From contig NC_040032.1 in assembly GCF_000972845.2 (NCBI RefSeq), forward strand, positions 23,076,889 through 23,140,888: a DNA stretch of 64,000 nt, in the 5' to 3' direction. The DNA is from Larimichthys crocea. Lineage: Eukaryota > Chordata > Actinopteri > Sciaenidae. Position 1 is the first letter of the stretch. Each line of letters starts with the position of its first letter. The translations under genes and the position numbers were made by a program. The notes beneath the pieces were generated by a model that saw nothing but the letters and a program-made list of their open reading frames with translations, did no database searches and had not been told where the DNA came from. Positions 20,486 through 32,097 of this stretch are shown here, piece by piece.

Positions 20486-22532
20486 GGAAGGTACTTAGGA
20501 ACAGTGGTGGAAGGAGTACCTACTTTTTTAATAGCACAGTTACTTTACTACTTTCTACTACTTTCATGCATGAATTATGATAGCCTCAGTCAGTATTAAG
20601 TGTTTTTATTCATCTTTAGGCATGAAAAACAAGGTTTGGACTTCTTTTCAAACCATATTTTAAAAACATATAATTACACGTCCACTCAGGTGGACAGCAT
20701 GCACTTTTGTAGAAATACATATTTAACAAACAAATGAATAAAATCACGTAATAAAGTGTGTTGAAATGTGAAATATGATGTGAACTATAAAATAATATAA
20801 TGTATGCATGCTAACCTAAACACCATTGAGGAATTCACTCACCTGTATCGATTTCCAAGTCACTCACTCACGATCCATCGACTGTCAGCCATAGTAAGGT
20901 GCGCTGCCCCAGCACTAAACCTACACACTGGACCTTTTAAAGTATGTGGATATGCTTGATTGTCTGTGCGTTAGTTATGGTAATTTCCATAGAAAAATTG
21001 ATTTCATGAAGGGAGATATTTTTTTTCCTGCTTGTAATGGCTTGCCAATGGGTGGCAGTGTATGAGAGGATGCAGTAGCATCCACTGAATGGTTTTATGG
21101 CTTACTTTACTGTTAACTCTACTCTTAACTTTGGCAGCACATCAAATCAGAATTTCATTTTTACAGCGAAAAAAAGTTACTGCAGAAGTATATGTATTCT
21201 CAAGAAGAGCTGCAGGAATTGTAGCTAGAGATGCATGATGTACAATGTATTAAAATAGTGGACATGTGATTAATCATAATTTCCTCTAAATATAAAATCA
21301 ATACTTAGTAAATAGCAAATGCATGACTCCTTAGATGCTACTTGATGTCACCATAAGGGTCTTTTTATTATAAAGAAGGTTTGTACAGAAAAAAATTTGC
21401 AACTTGGTGTTTCTGGCTGTCTGTCAGCCATCTTGGTTTCCCTCCTTTTTTTCCCTGCTTGTAGTGGCTTGCCACTGGGTGGCAGTGTATGAGATGATGC
21501 AGCAGTAGGGTTGCCACCAGTCCCGTAAAATATATAATTGTCCTTTATATGGCAATTAAATGGGATGCGATTTGTTCTGTATTTCCATAAATGTACAATA
21601 CACATACACATCTAATCCGATCCTCTGTGTGTCTGTGCCTGGCTGCCTGCATGTGGTGCTGTCATGGTTGCCTAGAGTCAGACAACACGCACCTGTGCTG
21701 CTCACAAATATGGAGGACTAAAAGTGCCAAAATTAAATAAATAAATACACCATTAAATAATTACTTAAACGTGTCATTAATTAATTAAAATACTGATTCA
21801 TTTAAAAAACAAAACAACATATAATCATTTCACAATTTTATTAATTTACATTTCATGGTCCTGTTTTGCAGTGCTTCATGAATTGTCAAACTGTCAAACT
21901 CGCCATCAAAGTCAGTGGGTGGGGCTAACGCTAATCTAGTCTGATCCATCGCTTTGGTCTGAAGTAGAGTGCCTGGCTAGAGAAAATAGAGGATCTTCAT
22001 GAACTTTCTAGGAAGTTGGTGAGAGACGTTTTAGACTTAGCAGAGGATGTGGAAGCAGGACCCGCTGACCCAGAGCGTGTAGCGAGTAAAGCAGAGGGAC
22101 TTATTGAAGTTCTTGGAGTTATTTTTCTGCACTTTCCAAACCAAGATATTGACTGTAGAGTGACTGCAAATTTAGAAGTCACCAGGGCATCAGATTTCTA
22201 AAGACATTTTGAGTGTGCCTGACTCTGGCCCCGTCGGCCCCATACATTAAATAGCTGTCAGCATGTGTTATTTTGAAGGGGCTTTTATTTTGTGTTCACA
22301 CACATTCAAATTGTGTGTGAACGCAGCTCCACAGTCAACAACAGAACAGAATTCATGATTGAAGTTTTTATATCACATCAACACGTACAGTATGTTCATA
22401 TTCATACATACAATGATGTTTTTTTATGTCTGGTTGTAAATGACCAAATGGTGCCTCGTTTTGGTCGCTACCACAAAGAATTGTGGGGCGGCATTACTTC
22501 TTTTCCTTTCGTAAAGGATGGTCCTGTGTATC
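20486..22532. other. Intergenic with diverged repeat pieces
   Basis: 20503-20590 begins with ACAGTGGTGGAAGGAGTAC, a common fish repeat start. 20925-20938 is one end of the MITE seen at 17810-18153. A 70-base motif (CCCTGCTTGTA.TGGCTTGCCA.TGGGTGGCAGTG) occurs at about 21025-21075 and 21450-21500. 21900-22530 continues after the foldback element at 24956, so it is the insertion target, an older unidentified sequence. No gene seen. Confidence 0.5.
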
Positions 22533-22550
22533 CTACGGTGGCCCTGAAGT

Positions 22551-22950
22551 GCAAAACACAACAGCAAATTCAAAAACACAATAGCAAATCAAATAACACA
22601 ATAGCAAATCAAATAACACAACAGCAAATTGAATAACACAACAGCAAATTCAAAAACACAATAGCAAATCAAATAACACAACAGCAAATCGAATAACACA
22701 ACAGCAAATTCAAAAACACAATAGCAAATCAAATAACACAACAGCAAATCGAATAACACAACAGCAAATTCAAAAACACAATAGCAAATCAAATAACACA
22801 ACAGCAAATCGAATAACACAACAGCAAATTCAAAAACACAACAGCAAATCAAATAACACAACAGCAAATTCAAAAACACAATAGCAAATCAAATAACACA
22901 GCAGCAAATTCAAAAACACAATAGCAAATCAAATAACACATTAGCAAATT
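22551..22950. repeat. 20-bp minisatellite, left arm
   Basis: About 20 units of AACACAA(C/T)AGCAAAT plus a variable 5-base end (TCAAA, CAAAT, CGAAT), arranged in a 60-bp higher-order period of three units. Confidence 0.95.
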
Positions 22951-24577
22951 CAAAACGGAAAGGGTAGGTACCCACGGGCGACATGAATCGTCGCTGATTG
23001 GACTGGTGGTCCTCTAAACCGGAAAGACATGGCTTACATGTTTTCAAAATATGAGCGCTGTTAGTGACAACGTACGTGCTGCTATTAAAGAATATTTTGA
23101 TGCACGACATGGATACGTGTTACTACGGAAACGCATGATATTCACTGGATTAAATTTTTTTTGTTTTTGACACTTTATCTCGTAATTACGAGAAAAGATC
23201 TTGTAATTACGAGATAAGGAAAGGTGCCTCATTGGCCACTGCACTTCGGTAAAGTTAGAAAGATATTGGCACTTCCGGGATCAATAACTCTTAAGCGAAA
23301 CGTTGTTAAAACACAAAACACGCATATTTTCAACTGTAGTAAGACAGACAACGAGCTACAACCTAACGTTCATCACAACAAGCCATCCTCGGAGCCACAC
23401 CAACAACATTAGTGTTTACTAGGACTATTCATAATTTCTGGGAATTTTTATTAGGAATATTAATCAATAACTTCAATATGATACAGTACTGCAGTAACGC
23501 TATCTACACTTCAAAATCTAGTGCCCGACTACATCGGTTTGTACGGTAAAGCGTGTGAGTGCTTCATGATGCCTTAAAGTGCACCTCGGAAACTCAGAAA
23601 TCAAATAATAATCTCTTTTCTAAGATATGCAGATTTAGAAAAGTCATTAAATAAACAAATCAAATTGTTTTCTGACAATTCTTGTTCTACATGTTCCCAG
23701 CTACCTACTTCTAGTGCCCGACTACATCAGTTTGTACGGTAAAGCGTCTTCACAGTGACGCTTTACCGTACAAGGTGCAGGTGCAGTGAAAGAACTTGAA
23801 AATCACCCCAGAAGTAGCTGGGAACATGTAGAACAAGAATCAGGTGGAGTTGTCAGAAAACAATTTGATTTGTTTATTTAATGACTTTTCTAAATCTGCA
23901 TATCTTAGAAAAGAGATTATTATTTGATTTCTGAGTTTCCGAGGTGCACTTTAAGGCATCATGAAGCACTCACACGCTTTACCGTACAAACCGATGTAGT
24001 CGGGCACTAGATTTTGAAGTGTAGATAGCGTTACTGCAGTACTGTATCATATTGAAGTTATTGATTAATATTCCTAATAAAAATTCCCAGAAATTATGAA
24101 TAGTCCTAGTAAACACTAATGTTGTTGGTGTGGCTCCGAGGATGGCTTGTTGTGATGAACGTTAGGTTGTAGCTCGTTGTCTGTCTTACTACAGTTGAAA
24201 ATATGCGTGTTTTGTGTTTTAACAACGTTTCGCTTAAGAGTTATTGATCCCGGAAGTGCCAATATCTTTCTAACTTTACCGAAGTGCAGTGGCCAATGAG
24301 GCACCTTTCCTTATCTCGTAATTACAAGATCTTTTCTCGTAATTACGAGATAAAGTGTCAAAAAACAAAAAAATTTAATCCAGTGAATATCATGCGTTTC
24401 CGTAGTAACACGTATCCATGTCGTGCATCAAAATATTCTTTAATAGCAGCACGTACGTTGTCACTAACAGCGCTCATATTTTGAAAACATGTAAGCCATG
24501 TCTTTCCGGTTCAGAGGACCACCAGTCCAATCAGCGACGATTCATGTCGCCCGTGGGTACCTACCCTTTCCGTTTTG

Positions 24578-24937
24578 AATTTGCTAATGTGTTATTTGAT
24601 TTGCTATTGTGTTGTTTGATTTGCTATTGTGTTTTTGAATTTGCTGCTGTGTTATTTGATTTGCTATTGTGTTATTTGATTTGCTATTGTGTTTTTGAAT
24701 TTGCTGCTGTGTTATTTGATTTGCTATTGTGTTATTTGATTTGCTATTGTGTTTTTGAATTTGCTGCTGTGTTATTTGATTTGCTATTGTGTTGTTTGAT
24801 TTGCTATTGTGTTTTTGAATTTGCTGCTGTGTTATTTGATTTGCTATTGTGTTATTTGATTTGCTATTGTGTTTTTGAATTTGCTGTTGTGTTATTTGAT
24901 TTGCTATTGTGTTTTTGAATTTGCTGTTGTGTTTTGC
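24578..24937. repeat. 20-bp minisatellite, right arm
   Basis: About 18 units of the reverse complement of the left array, also in 60-bp triplets. Unit number and variant order differ from the left arm although the rest of the arms is nearly identical, so the arrays evolve faster than the arms. Confidence 0.95.
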
Positions 24938-24959
24938 ACTTCAGGGCCACCGTAGTATC

Positions 24960-25150
24960 CTATGCTGAAGGAAATAACAAAGGAAGCACTGAAGCTCCTT
25001 TCCTTAACAGTTTGAGAATTCAAACAGTTCTTATCATGGCAGCTATGGTAATACTTCCGAGCCATTACACTTAGTGAACGTTAAGTCAACGGAAATATGC
25101 TGTGTCTTTTTGAGACGCAGGTGCGGTTCCCACTGTGAAACAAGAAGGAG
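24960..25150. other. Insertion target of the foldback element
   Basis: Continuation of the sequence interrupted at 22532 (CCTGTGTATC joined to CTATGCTGAAGG). It looks like part of an older repeat; no gene. Confidence 0.45.
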
Positions 25151-25159
25151 GAGGCCTGA

Positions 25160-25725
25160 TAGTGTGGGGGGAGTTTGCTAGTGCCACTGTGTGACATACC
25201 ACCACATCTTTTTTTGTGCTTAGTGTGACCATCCTTTGTTTTTTAACATTACAATAACCTAAATCACACCTCCAGGCTATGTAAGAGCTATTTGACCAAG
25301 AAGTTGACTGATGGAGTGCTGCATCAGTTGACCTAGTCTCTACAGTCAGCTGACCTTAACCCATTTGAGATAGATTGGGATGAGTTGGACAATGGAGTGA
25401 AGGAAAAGCTACCAACAAGTGCTCAGCAATAATGGAAACTCCTTCAATGCTCCTTCATGTCACTCCTTCATGAAGCTAATTGAGAGAATGCCAAGAGTGT
25501 GCAAAGCTGTCATCAAAGCAAAAGGTGACTACTTTGAAGAATCTGAATTATAAAACATATTTTTCTTTGTTTGTCTTTTTTTTTTTTACCACATAATTCA
25601 TTTTGTGTTATTTAGAGGTTTTGATGTCTTCAATGTTAATCTACAATGTAAGAAAAAAAATAAGAATAAAGAAAAAACACTGAATAAGAAGGTATGTCCA
25701 AACCTTTTAATGATACTGTATTTAC
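25160..25725 (+). mobile_element. Tc1/mariner transposon remnant
   Basis: Decayed 3' half of a Tc1-like transposon. The nucleotide run from GCTATTTGACCAAGAAG (25290) through GGAGTGCTGCATCAG and GACCTTAACCCATTTGAGAT matches the C-terminal transposase region (the DLNPIE part) of fish Tc1 elements. It is followed by GAGAATGCCAAGAGTGTGCA, CAAAGCAAAAGGTGACTACT and the terminal GAAGGTATGTCCAAACC near 25690. Stops and indels throughout. Confidence 0.85.
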
Positions 25726-26784
25726 ATTTTACACAGTCAACTCTTTTGGAAACAGGGTTGTAGGGTGCAGACATTCATGCTAGTTGCATCAGTTCATGTG
25801 GCCATTTACAAATACTGTAAACTTAAGTTATACATTTTTTAAATATTCATATTGTTGAGACCATGGGGAATTTTATTTCATGTTTATAGAGAATTTTCAT
25901 GTATTGTGGGATTCAAACTGGACATTTACTGTGATTGCAATCCGACATTGTGACCAGGTCAACAAATCTCCAGGTAGCCCTTTGTTCGATCTCTTCTTCC
26001 TCTTCCATCTATTCTTCTCTCTTTGCTGTCCGGACCTGATGGCACTCTTAAACTCAGAATGGTCTGCTCAGAACACAAAGGACACGAAACGATTATGGCT
26101 GTAACACAGCGGCAGTGCTGTGATTTTCATATCTAAACAATGCATTTTCAACCACATCTCATAGAAAGAGCAAACTTTGCTTTTATTCAAATATTTGAAA
26201 TGATGTGAATAAAAATACATTTATACACTCGATGGCCACTTCATTGTGTACTGTAAAATCTAATTCAATGAGAAACAACAATATCTACCTTTAATTATGT
26301 TCTGTTTTGAATGACACTGTCAAAGAGGAGTTGCAATATGTTTATGATGAGGTCGTATTTTGCTGTGGTGTACAACATGACTGCATTATAATGAGAAGGA
26401 TGTATTGCTCTCCTCACTTTTCGCACATGAAAGGGAAATAGTAATAGCACACATTTAAGATAATGCAGTCCTACTGTACACAATCACTAACTATGACTTC
26501 AGTTAGAAACATAAATGAATTAACACATCTTAAAAGGTTGCAACAACCACTGGCCATTATAAACTTATAAACTAATGAGAGAGTACGTAGCAGAGATGTG
26601 TGGTGAATTGTGTTATATTCTATAACTATACCTACTAATTGTAGTTGTACTTTGAATCTATGTGACTATAACAAGTGCACTTGCTGTTCCGAATCATATA
26701 TTTACACACATATATTGCCACACTGCACATTATATTTTTACATTTTAAAATAAATTAACACATTTTATTATAATTAATATCCAT
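25726..26784. other. Receptor 3' flank (duplicated)
   Basis: 26130-26560 is a diverged copy of 42060-42480 (for example CGATGGCCACTTCATTGTGT against CAGTAGCCACTTTGTTGTGT), so the receptor genes at 26785 and 42913 were duplicated with at least 700 bp of 3' flank. No gene. Confidence 0.6.
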
Positions 26785-27771
26785 CTATGGAGTGATAAGA
26801 ATGCTGATTTTTGCATTAATTGGGACAACTGAGACAGAAAATGAGTGTCGCCACTGACAGCAGAGATTGTTCATGAGGATGGGTCTGATGGTCTGATCTC
26901 TGATTCCATAAATGAGTGAACTTAGACATCTTGGAAATATGATAATACAAACATAAAGGACAATGTAGATGCGCCCAATCATAATCCTGTCTAGGACCTT
27001 TGTGATAGCCATGAGCAATGGGTTGTGTACAGTCGACAACAGAATGAGGCCCAGCTGCACCAGATGCAGCAGCAGTGTCTTACGAGCTTTTCGGGCTGAA
27101 GCTTTGTCTGTGGAGGCTGACCTGGCTGCTACCATCACACCAATATAGGAGCACGTGACTACCAAACCAGCTGAAACAAACAGAAAATAAGTGTAGGCTT
27201 TGTCATAAAGATCAGACATTAGAGTAAGCAACATGCTTTCTTTGCCACAAAAGTGTTTCATCTGCAGGCTCTGCAGCTGATCAAATGGGAAATCTAATAG
27301 CAGAAGACCTTGAATAAGGACATTCAGTGAACCAAAGGCCCAAACCACAATGATAGCCACCCCTGTGTTTCTGATGGTGATGATCGTAGCGTGCCTCAGT
27401 GGGTAGCACACAGCTACATATCTCTCCAGACACATCACCACCAGTGTGAGAGGGGAGATTACAGTTGTGAGATTGGTGATCATAACGAGAGCACAACACA
27501 GAGGATATGTTAATGTTATTCTACAAGCAGCCAGTATATACATTATCTGACTCTGTACCAGCAAAACAGTGTCTGCAAAAAGCAGGTTATACAGAAGAAC
27601 ATAACGAGATGTTTCACGAAACACAGCTTTACTCCTTAAGGTGAATAACATGGTGCCATTAATGAAGAGAAACAGACAGCATGGTGTGGTAGTCAGAGTC
27701 GCAAAAATTGCCCTTTCCAATAACCCCTGTCCAGCAGTAATGTTGGTTTCAGATTGAGTTGCATTTGACAT
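26785..27771 (-). CDS. Odorant receptor, family 131-like (intact)
   Basis: 328 residues from MSNATQSETNITAGQ; an in-frame ATG eight codons upstream (27795) is an alternative. Glycosylation sites NAT at 3 and NIT at 10. Distinctive features shared with the gene at 42913: FATLTTTPCCLFLFINGTM in TM1, and ECL2 ending HFCGKES (shared with 37615). TM3 begins YPLCCALVMI, with an extra cysteine beside the disulphide one. CLERYVAVCYPLRH and FPRCLSSLIYGIRDQTIRP (PRC form of TM7, GIRD instead of GLRD) are intact. The C-tail is longer (CCQWRHSFSVSVVPINAK...) than in the 8795-20197 group. No lesions. Confidence 0.95.
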   Translation of the reverse strand: MSNATQSETNITAGQGLLERAIFATLTTTPCCLFLFINGTMLFTLRSKAVFRETSRYVLLYNLLFADTVLLVQSQIMYILAACRITLTYPLCCALVMITNLTTVISPLTLVVMCLERYVAVCYPLRHATIITIRNTGVAIIVVWAFGSLNVLIQGLLLLDFPFDQLQSLQMKHFCGKESMLLTLMSDLYDKAYTYFLFVSAGLVVTCSYIGVMVAARSASTDKASARKARKTLLLHLVQLGLILLSTVHNPLLMAITKVLDRIMIGRIYIVLYVCIIIFPRCLSSLIYGIRDQTIRPILMNNLCCQWRHSFSVSVVPINAKISILITP

Positions 27772-27949
27772 CTTAGTGAAGGACTGAAGAGACATAAAAA
27801 AATGTAATTATTGTTGTAATAGCAAAATCAAAAAGAATCTTGTCTAGTATATATTCCTACCTCAGTGAAGATATTTCTTATTCAGAGAAGACAATGCCAT
27901 GAGTTCACATGAAAAACCTGTATTTTTTTAGGAGGCTGGACACTCTAAG

Positions 27950-28050
27950 CAAACAGAGCTGGACTGCAGGGTTTGCCTGCCCTCACAAATAGTTTATGAG
28001 CTCTTTCCTCACATCAGTTCAATCAATTATTAATGGGTGAAGTCATTCCA
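27950..28050 (-). promoter_or_regulatory. Conserved odorant-receptor upstream block (gene at 26785)
   Basis: GGACTGCAGGGTTTGCCTGCC (about 27961-27981) and GAGCTC at 27998-28003 with CATAAAC on the minus strand, about 229 bp from the ATG. The C/EBP-ATF-like site is degenerate here (TGAAGTCAT). A Tc1 remnant abuts the block. Confidence 0.55.
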
Positions 28051-28262
28051 AGTGACTGTCTCATGAGGCTGATTATCAAATGCAAAGAGTGTGCAAAGTT
28101 GTCATCAAGTGCTACTTCAAAATCTAAAATCTACCACAATTCTGTGCTATTTCATAGTTTTGTCATCTTCAGTTTTTATCTCCTATGTAGAAAATGTTTG
28201 AACGAAAATAATTAAAAAAAAAGGATTGTGTCCAAGTAGTGTGGCTGGATACTGTATGAGGT
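28051..28262 (+). mobile_element. Tc1/mariner 3'-end remnant
   Basis: A more decayed copy of the Tc1-like 3' end: CATGAGGCTGATTATCAAATGCAAAGAGTGTGCAAAG and GTCATCAAGTGCTACTTC, followed by TTCATAGTTTTGTCATCTTCAG and GTCCAAGTAGTGTGGCTGGATACTGTAT. It inserted within about 50 bp of a receptor promoter block. Confidence 0.75.
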
Positions 28263-29077
28263 GAAATATATAATAATACAGTACTATATACTCATAATAC
28301 CATATGTTAGAATTTCAGCATTTGTCTTATAGGTTACAATCATAAATAGATGGTTTTACCAATATATGTTTCTGTTTTTAATCATCATTATAATAACCTG
28401 ATGGGAAATCATCCTCATGTGTTTGATCTGTGGCGAAGTTATGACGTCCAGACATTTCCTGAGCTAAAGCTTCGTTGAGCTGACATTTTTTTCTCTCAAA
28501 CTATATCTAATAATCTAATAGCCATCTTTATCTAGCCCTTGCAAGTTCATACATTAACAAAATTCTAGTTTTAGTCCAGCACTGGAAGTTTTCATTTGCT
28601 AAAACTTTACATGAATGCACCAACTGGTTGTACTGAAGAGGTTATTACTGTATACACTCTGATTAATAAAGTGCTCAGGTAACTGTGGTTCCCATCATTC
28701 CCTGCAGAATAGTTTTCAAATCATTTTTTTCTGTTAAAAAAGTTATATAATGTTGCTTTAACACTGTCACAAGATCTGTACCTGCGAGCACCTTCGATAA
28801 AAGTCCCTGAGCTTCTACATCAGTGACTGAGTTTATGTCAGCAAGGCTTACTGTCTGAAAGTTCATTGATCTGGTCTTCTAAGATAAGTCTGCAATTACC
28901 ACTTATTTATTTCTTTTGTTCATTAGTTAAATGATGAGAAGATGCTCTTGCCATTTTCAGTTTTAATAATTAAATCATTGGCTGTTAGGACTGTATGTCA
29001 ACAGGGCATGATATTGTGTAACAGTAGATGTTTTTTTTTCCATAAACAAGTGGTGTAAAACCTAAAAAAAATGCTCT
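28263..29077. other. Intergenic, nothing recognised
   Basis: AT-rich. A 63-residue minus-strand frame at 28675-28866 has no family likeness. No gene claimed. Confidence 0.5.
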
Positions 29078-29085
29078 CTCTCGCT

Positions 29086-29402
29086 CAGGGCCGGTCCTAG
29101 CTATGGGCAATGTGGGCGGCCGCCCAGGGCGCATTCTCCGTGGGGGGCGCACGAACGCCCGAAAAAGCAAAAAACCTCGGTAATTTTCGATACCGCTCAT
29201 TAAGTTAGCGGAGCGGGCGCCCCGGGAGCGGGGTGTTGACAAGGCAGAGGGGGGCGTCGGACAGACCGATGGGGGCGCACGCATCCCGGGGCGCACGGCG
29301 CATCCAGGGGCGCATGGGCGGTCGTTGGGGCGCACGAGAAAATGTTCGCCTCGGGGGGGGGGGGGTTCGCCCAGGGCGCAAATGTGGCCAGGACCGGCGC
29401 TG
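29086..29402. mobile_element. hAT MITE, GC-rich
   Basis: 317 bp with termini CAGGGCCGGTCCT and AGGACCGGCGCTG (12 of 13 complementary), flanked by a perfect 8-bp duplication CTCTCGCT (29078-29085 and 29403-29410). The 8-bp duplication and CAGGG ends are hAT hallmarks. It contains a G-run and CpG-rich sequence and is non-coding. Intact ends and exact duplication suggest a young insertion. Confidence 0.85.
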
Positions 29403-29463
29403 CTCTCGCTCTCTGCATGAGGTGTTTATTTGGTACACATTCTGTGAAAGTATAGATTATAAA

Positions 29464-30093
29464 TGTTCTGCCTCTCAGACATTTAAACTGAATTTTTATG
29501 CAATTTACAGTGTATACTTTTAGTTTATGCCGATTCTTATTTTGATGTTTCATGCAGACGCTTATTTTGACGTTAAATGCAGACTCTTATTTTGAAGTTG
29601 TTTTCTGAGCTAAAACCAGAAGTAGAAAATGATAGCTAATATCGCTAAAAACAGCAGGCTGGTGTTCAGTGCAGTTCATTACAACAGAACACATGTCATC
29701 TCACATGTTGATTTATCAGCAGAGGCATCCCTTGTATGTATTACAGTTTTGTTTTAGATAAGTTAACTCATAAGTATGTTAATTTCATGTTGTAAAAACA
29801 AGTATTATCTCATGGATATGTTAGCATTACCTGTTGGTTAAGCTGTTGAGTAATTAGCACAGTAATAATTTAGAAAATTTCTAATTCATGTTATTTTTAT
29901 GAAACTAGGTAACTAATTGCAATATTTTTCTTTTTCTAGTTTCACTCTCTCTTGTCTCTTGCATGGATTCAGTACAATGTAAAGAGTGAAAATAAATCTA
30001 CAAACGAAACTACGGCATTCTTCATGTTCATGAATAGAGAGAGTTTAGCTCACTGTCTAGTTGGAGTTATCACACCTCAGCGAGGACAGAACA
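29464..30093 (+). repeat. 5' LTR of the BEL/Pao element
   Basis: 630 bp, TGTTCT at the start and AGAACA at the end, a perfect 6-bp inverted terminus. Aligns along its length with 36245-36855. Confidence 0.9.
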
Positions 30094-30153
30094 GTGAAAA
30101 AGCGTAATTTAGCTGAAGTTTCAACATAATCAGAAGCAAGATGGAAGGAAAAG

Positions 30154-32097
30154 ATGGAATCAGCAAGGACCGACAGTGCATCTGCACGCATAAGAAAGTC
30201 AAAGAGCTCTCAGTCCTCAGCATCTAGTGCAGCAGTGAAGGCGTGTGCTAAAGCAGAGGCAGCGAAAGCTAGAGCAGCGTTCGCAGAGAAAGAAGTGAAG
30301 CTCAAGGTAGAAAGGGCAGCGAAAGGAAGCAGAGCTACAATTAGGAAAAGCAAAGCTGGAAGCTGAACTAAGTGCACTAGCACTTCAAAGAGAGGCAACT
30401 GCAGCTGTCGCCCAAGCTGAGGCGTTAGAAGCAGCTGAAGACCTAGAGGTAGAAGGTTCAATTAAGACCGATTTATATTATCAAGATGTTTTGCAAAATG
30501 AAATTGCAGTGCGCACTAACCAATATGTTGAAGCACAAGCTGAACTTCACGGATCAGAGACTCAGGCCTGTCCACGCCACTTTACCTGAGGCAGCATTGT
30601 CAGAGACGAGCTCATCACATGGCATCCTCCATCAGGGCACAACCCAGAGTTGCAAGAAAGGCAAGAAGAGGAGACCCATAACAGACCATCTGACAAGACC
30701 ACGCCAAGACAGCCATTCGTCAGCAACCACATGAAATTCAGGGATGTAACCCACATCAGCGAACCCATCAATAGAGGTCATACAAGTCCAGAAAGACATG
30801 TTGGACATCACACAACACCTGACAGAGATAGAGGAAACCCTGCAAAGCCCAAGAAACAACACCATCCTTGCAAATCACCACTAAAGGCAACGGCTCCATC
30901 ATACGCACCTGTATATGCATCACCCAACCAAAGCATAGTACCCGAAACAACACCTGGCACGATACCTGGCTCGTCGTGACTTAGTCAGTACAAGTCTCTA
31001 CCAATTCGATGATAAACCTGAAAATTATCTTGCATGGCAGTCATCATACAGTAATGCTACTACAGGCTTAGGACTCACATCCACTGAAATGTTAGATTTC
31101 CTGATAAAGTGGCTCGGACCAGAGTCCGTTAAACACATAAAAAGGATTCGCTCTGTGCATGTTGGAAATCCAGACGTAACACTACAAAAGGCCTGGGACC
31201 GCCTCAAAGAGTGCTATGCTGCACCTGAAGTAATGGAGAAGTCTCTGTTTAAAAGACTGGATGAATTCCCAAGAATATCAACCAAAGATTACAGGAAACT
31301 GAGGGACCTAGGCGATCTTCTCATGGTGCTAGGGAAAAAGGTTACCTCACAGGTTTGACCTACCTTGACACTGCCAGGGGGATTGGACCCATAGTGGAGA
31401 AACTTCCTCACGGGTTACAGGAGAAATGGCTCACAGTCGGCTCAAGATTTAAGGAAGAAAACGACATTTTCCTCCATTCGATTACTTTGCCGATTTCATC
31501 TGTCAGGAAGCACGTCGAAGAAATGACCCCAGCTTTATTCTTTCATGTGCCAGCAGCAACAGATTAAGGTCTGACAATGTAGGCCCAAGAAACTATGGAA
31601 GGAAAATATCTGTTCACAAGACAGACATCTCTTTAGGTAAAGACCCACCTGCAAACTCACTGGAGAAAAAGCCTGGTGGGCCAGAGAAAAACTGTCCCAT
31701 TCATAACAAACCACATGCATTGAGGAAATGCAGAGCATTTAGAGGGAAGACTCTAGAAGACCGAAAGAGCATTCTTAAGGAGAATGGACTTTGTTTCAAG
31801 TGCTGCACATCTGCTGGTCATCTTGCAAGAGACTGTAGGGCAACCATAAAATGCATAGAGTGCGACAGCGACTGTCATCATGCTGCTATGCATCCAGGCC
31901 CACCACCTCAAGTCTTCAAAAGGACCTGCTCCGGGCTGGTCGAGAGATCAGTAAGAAAAGCAGAGGGTTTTCAGGTCGAATCTCTTGATGAGCAGACCTG
32001 CTTATCACTACCACCGCTAATTGAGTGCGATGAAATACTCAATGACCGCCATACATACCAGAGCTTGACCCCAAGGCGGAAATACTCATCTTGCTAG
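30154..32097 (+). pseudogene. BEL/Pao gag (broken)
   Basis: The N-terminus is an alanine/lysine/glutamate coiled-coil-like stretch (AKAEAAKARAAFAEKEVKLK). It shifts frame near 30330 and continues as LEAELSALALQREATAAVAQ to about 30590. A DUF1759-like part follows from about 30960 (YQFDDKPENYLAWQSSY, MLDFLIKWLGPESVK, RLKECYAAPEVMEKSL). At 31720-31920 there is a knuckle CFKCCTSAGHLARDC and a second cysteine/histidine set CIECDSDCHHAAMH. At least three frameshifts or stops separate the pieces. Confidence 0.85.

Larger units (their letters stand above)
22533..24955. mobile_element. Foldback (giant palindromic) transposable element
   Basis: A 2.4-kb inverted repeat: the left arm (22533 to about 23745) is almost perfectly the reverse complement of the right arm (about 23755 to 24955). 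Ends are CTACGGTGGCCCTGAAGTGC and its complement. Both sides are flanked by TATC (22529-22532 and 24956-24959), a likely 4-bp target duplication; outside sequence joins sensibly (GTGTATC...TATCCTATG). Each arm has an outer 20-bp minisatellite and a unique inner part with a palindrome of TCTCGTAATTACGAGA type at 23177-23215. The centre is a small nested hairpin around TTGTACGGTAAAGCGTC. No transposase is present. The arrangement recalls foldback/Galileo-type elements, but the superfamily cannot be set. Confidence 0.85.

Noticed and set aside
22551..22950. CRISPR-like array (short regularly spaced repeats)
   Set aside because: The 20-bp units are contiguous with no spacers, in 60-bp triplets, mirrored in the other arm of a eukaryotic foldback element.
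23224..23412. 62-residue frame identical in both foldback arms
   Set aside because: Identity is explained by the palindrome; too short and without family likeness to call a gene.
24418..24918. 166-residue cysteine/leucine-rich 'membrane protein' frame, with its mirror at 22589-22879
   Set aside because: Translation of the 20-bp minisatellite; no stop arises because the period is not a multiple of three only within a repeat lacking stops in this phase.
29200..29553. Several proline/alanine/arginine-rich frames
   Set aside because: Produced by the GC-rich hAT MITE at 29086-29402.
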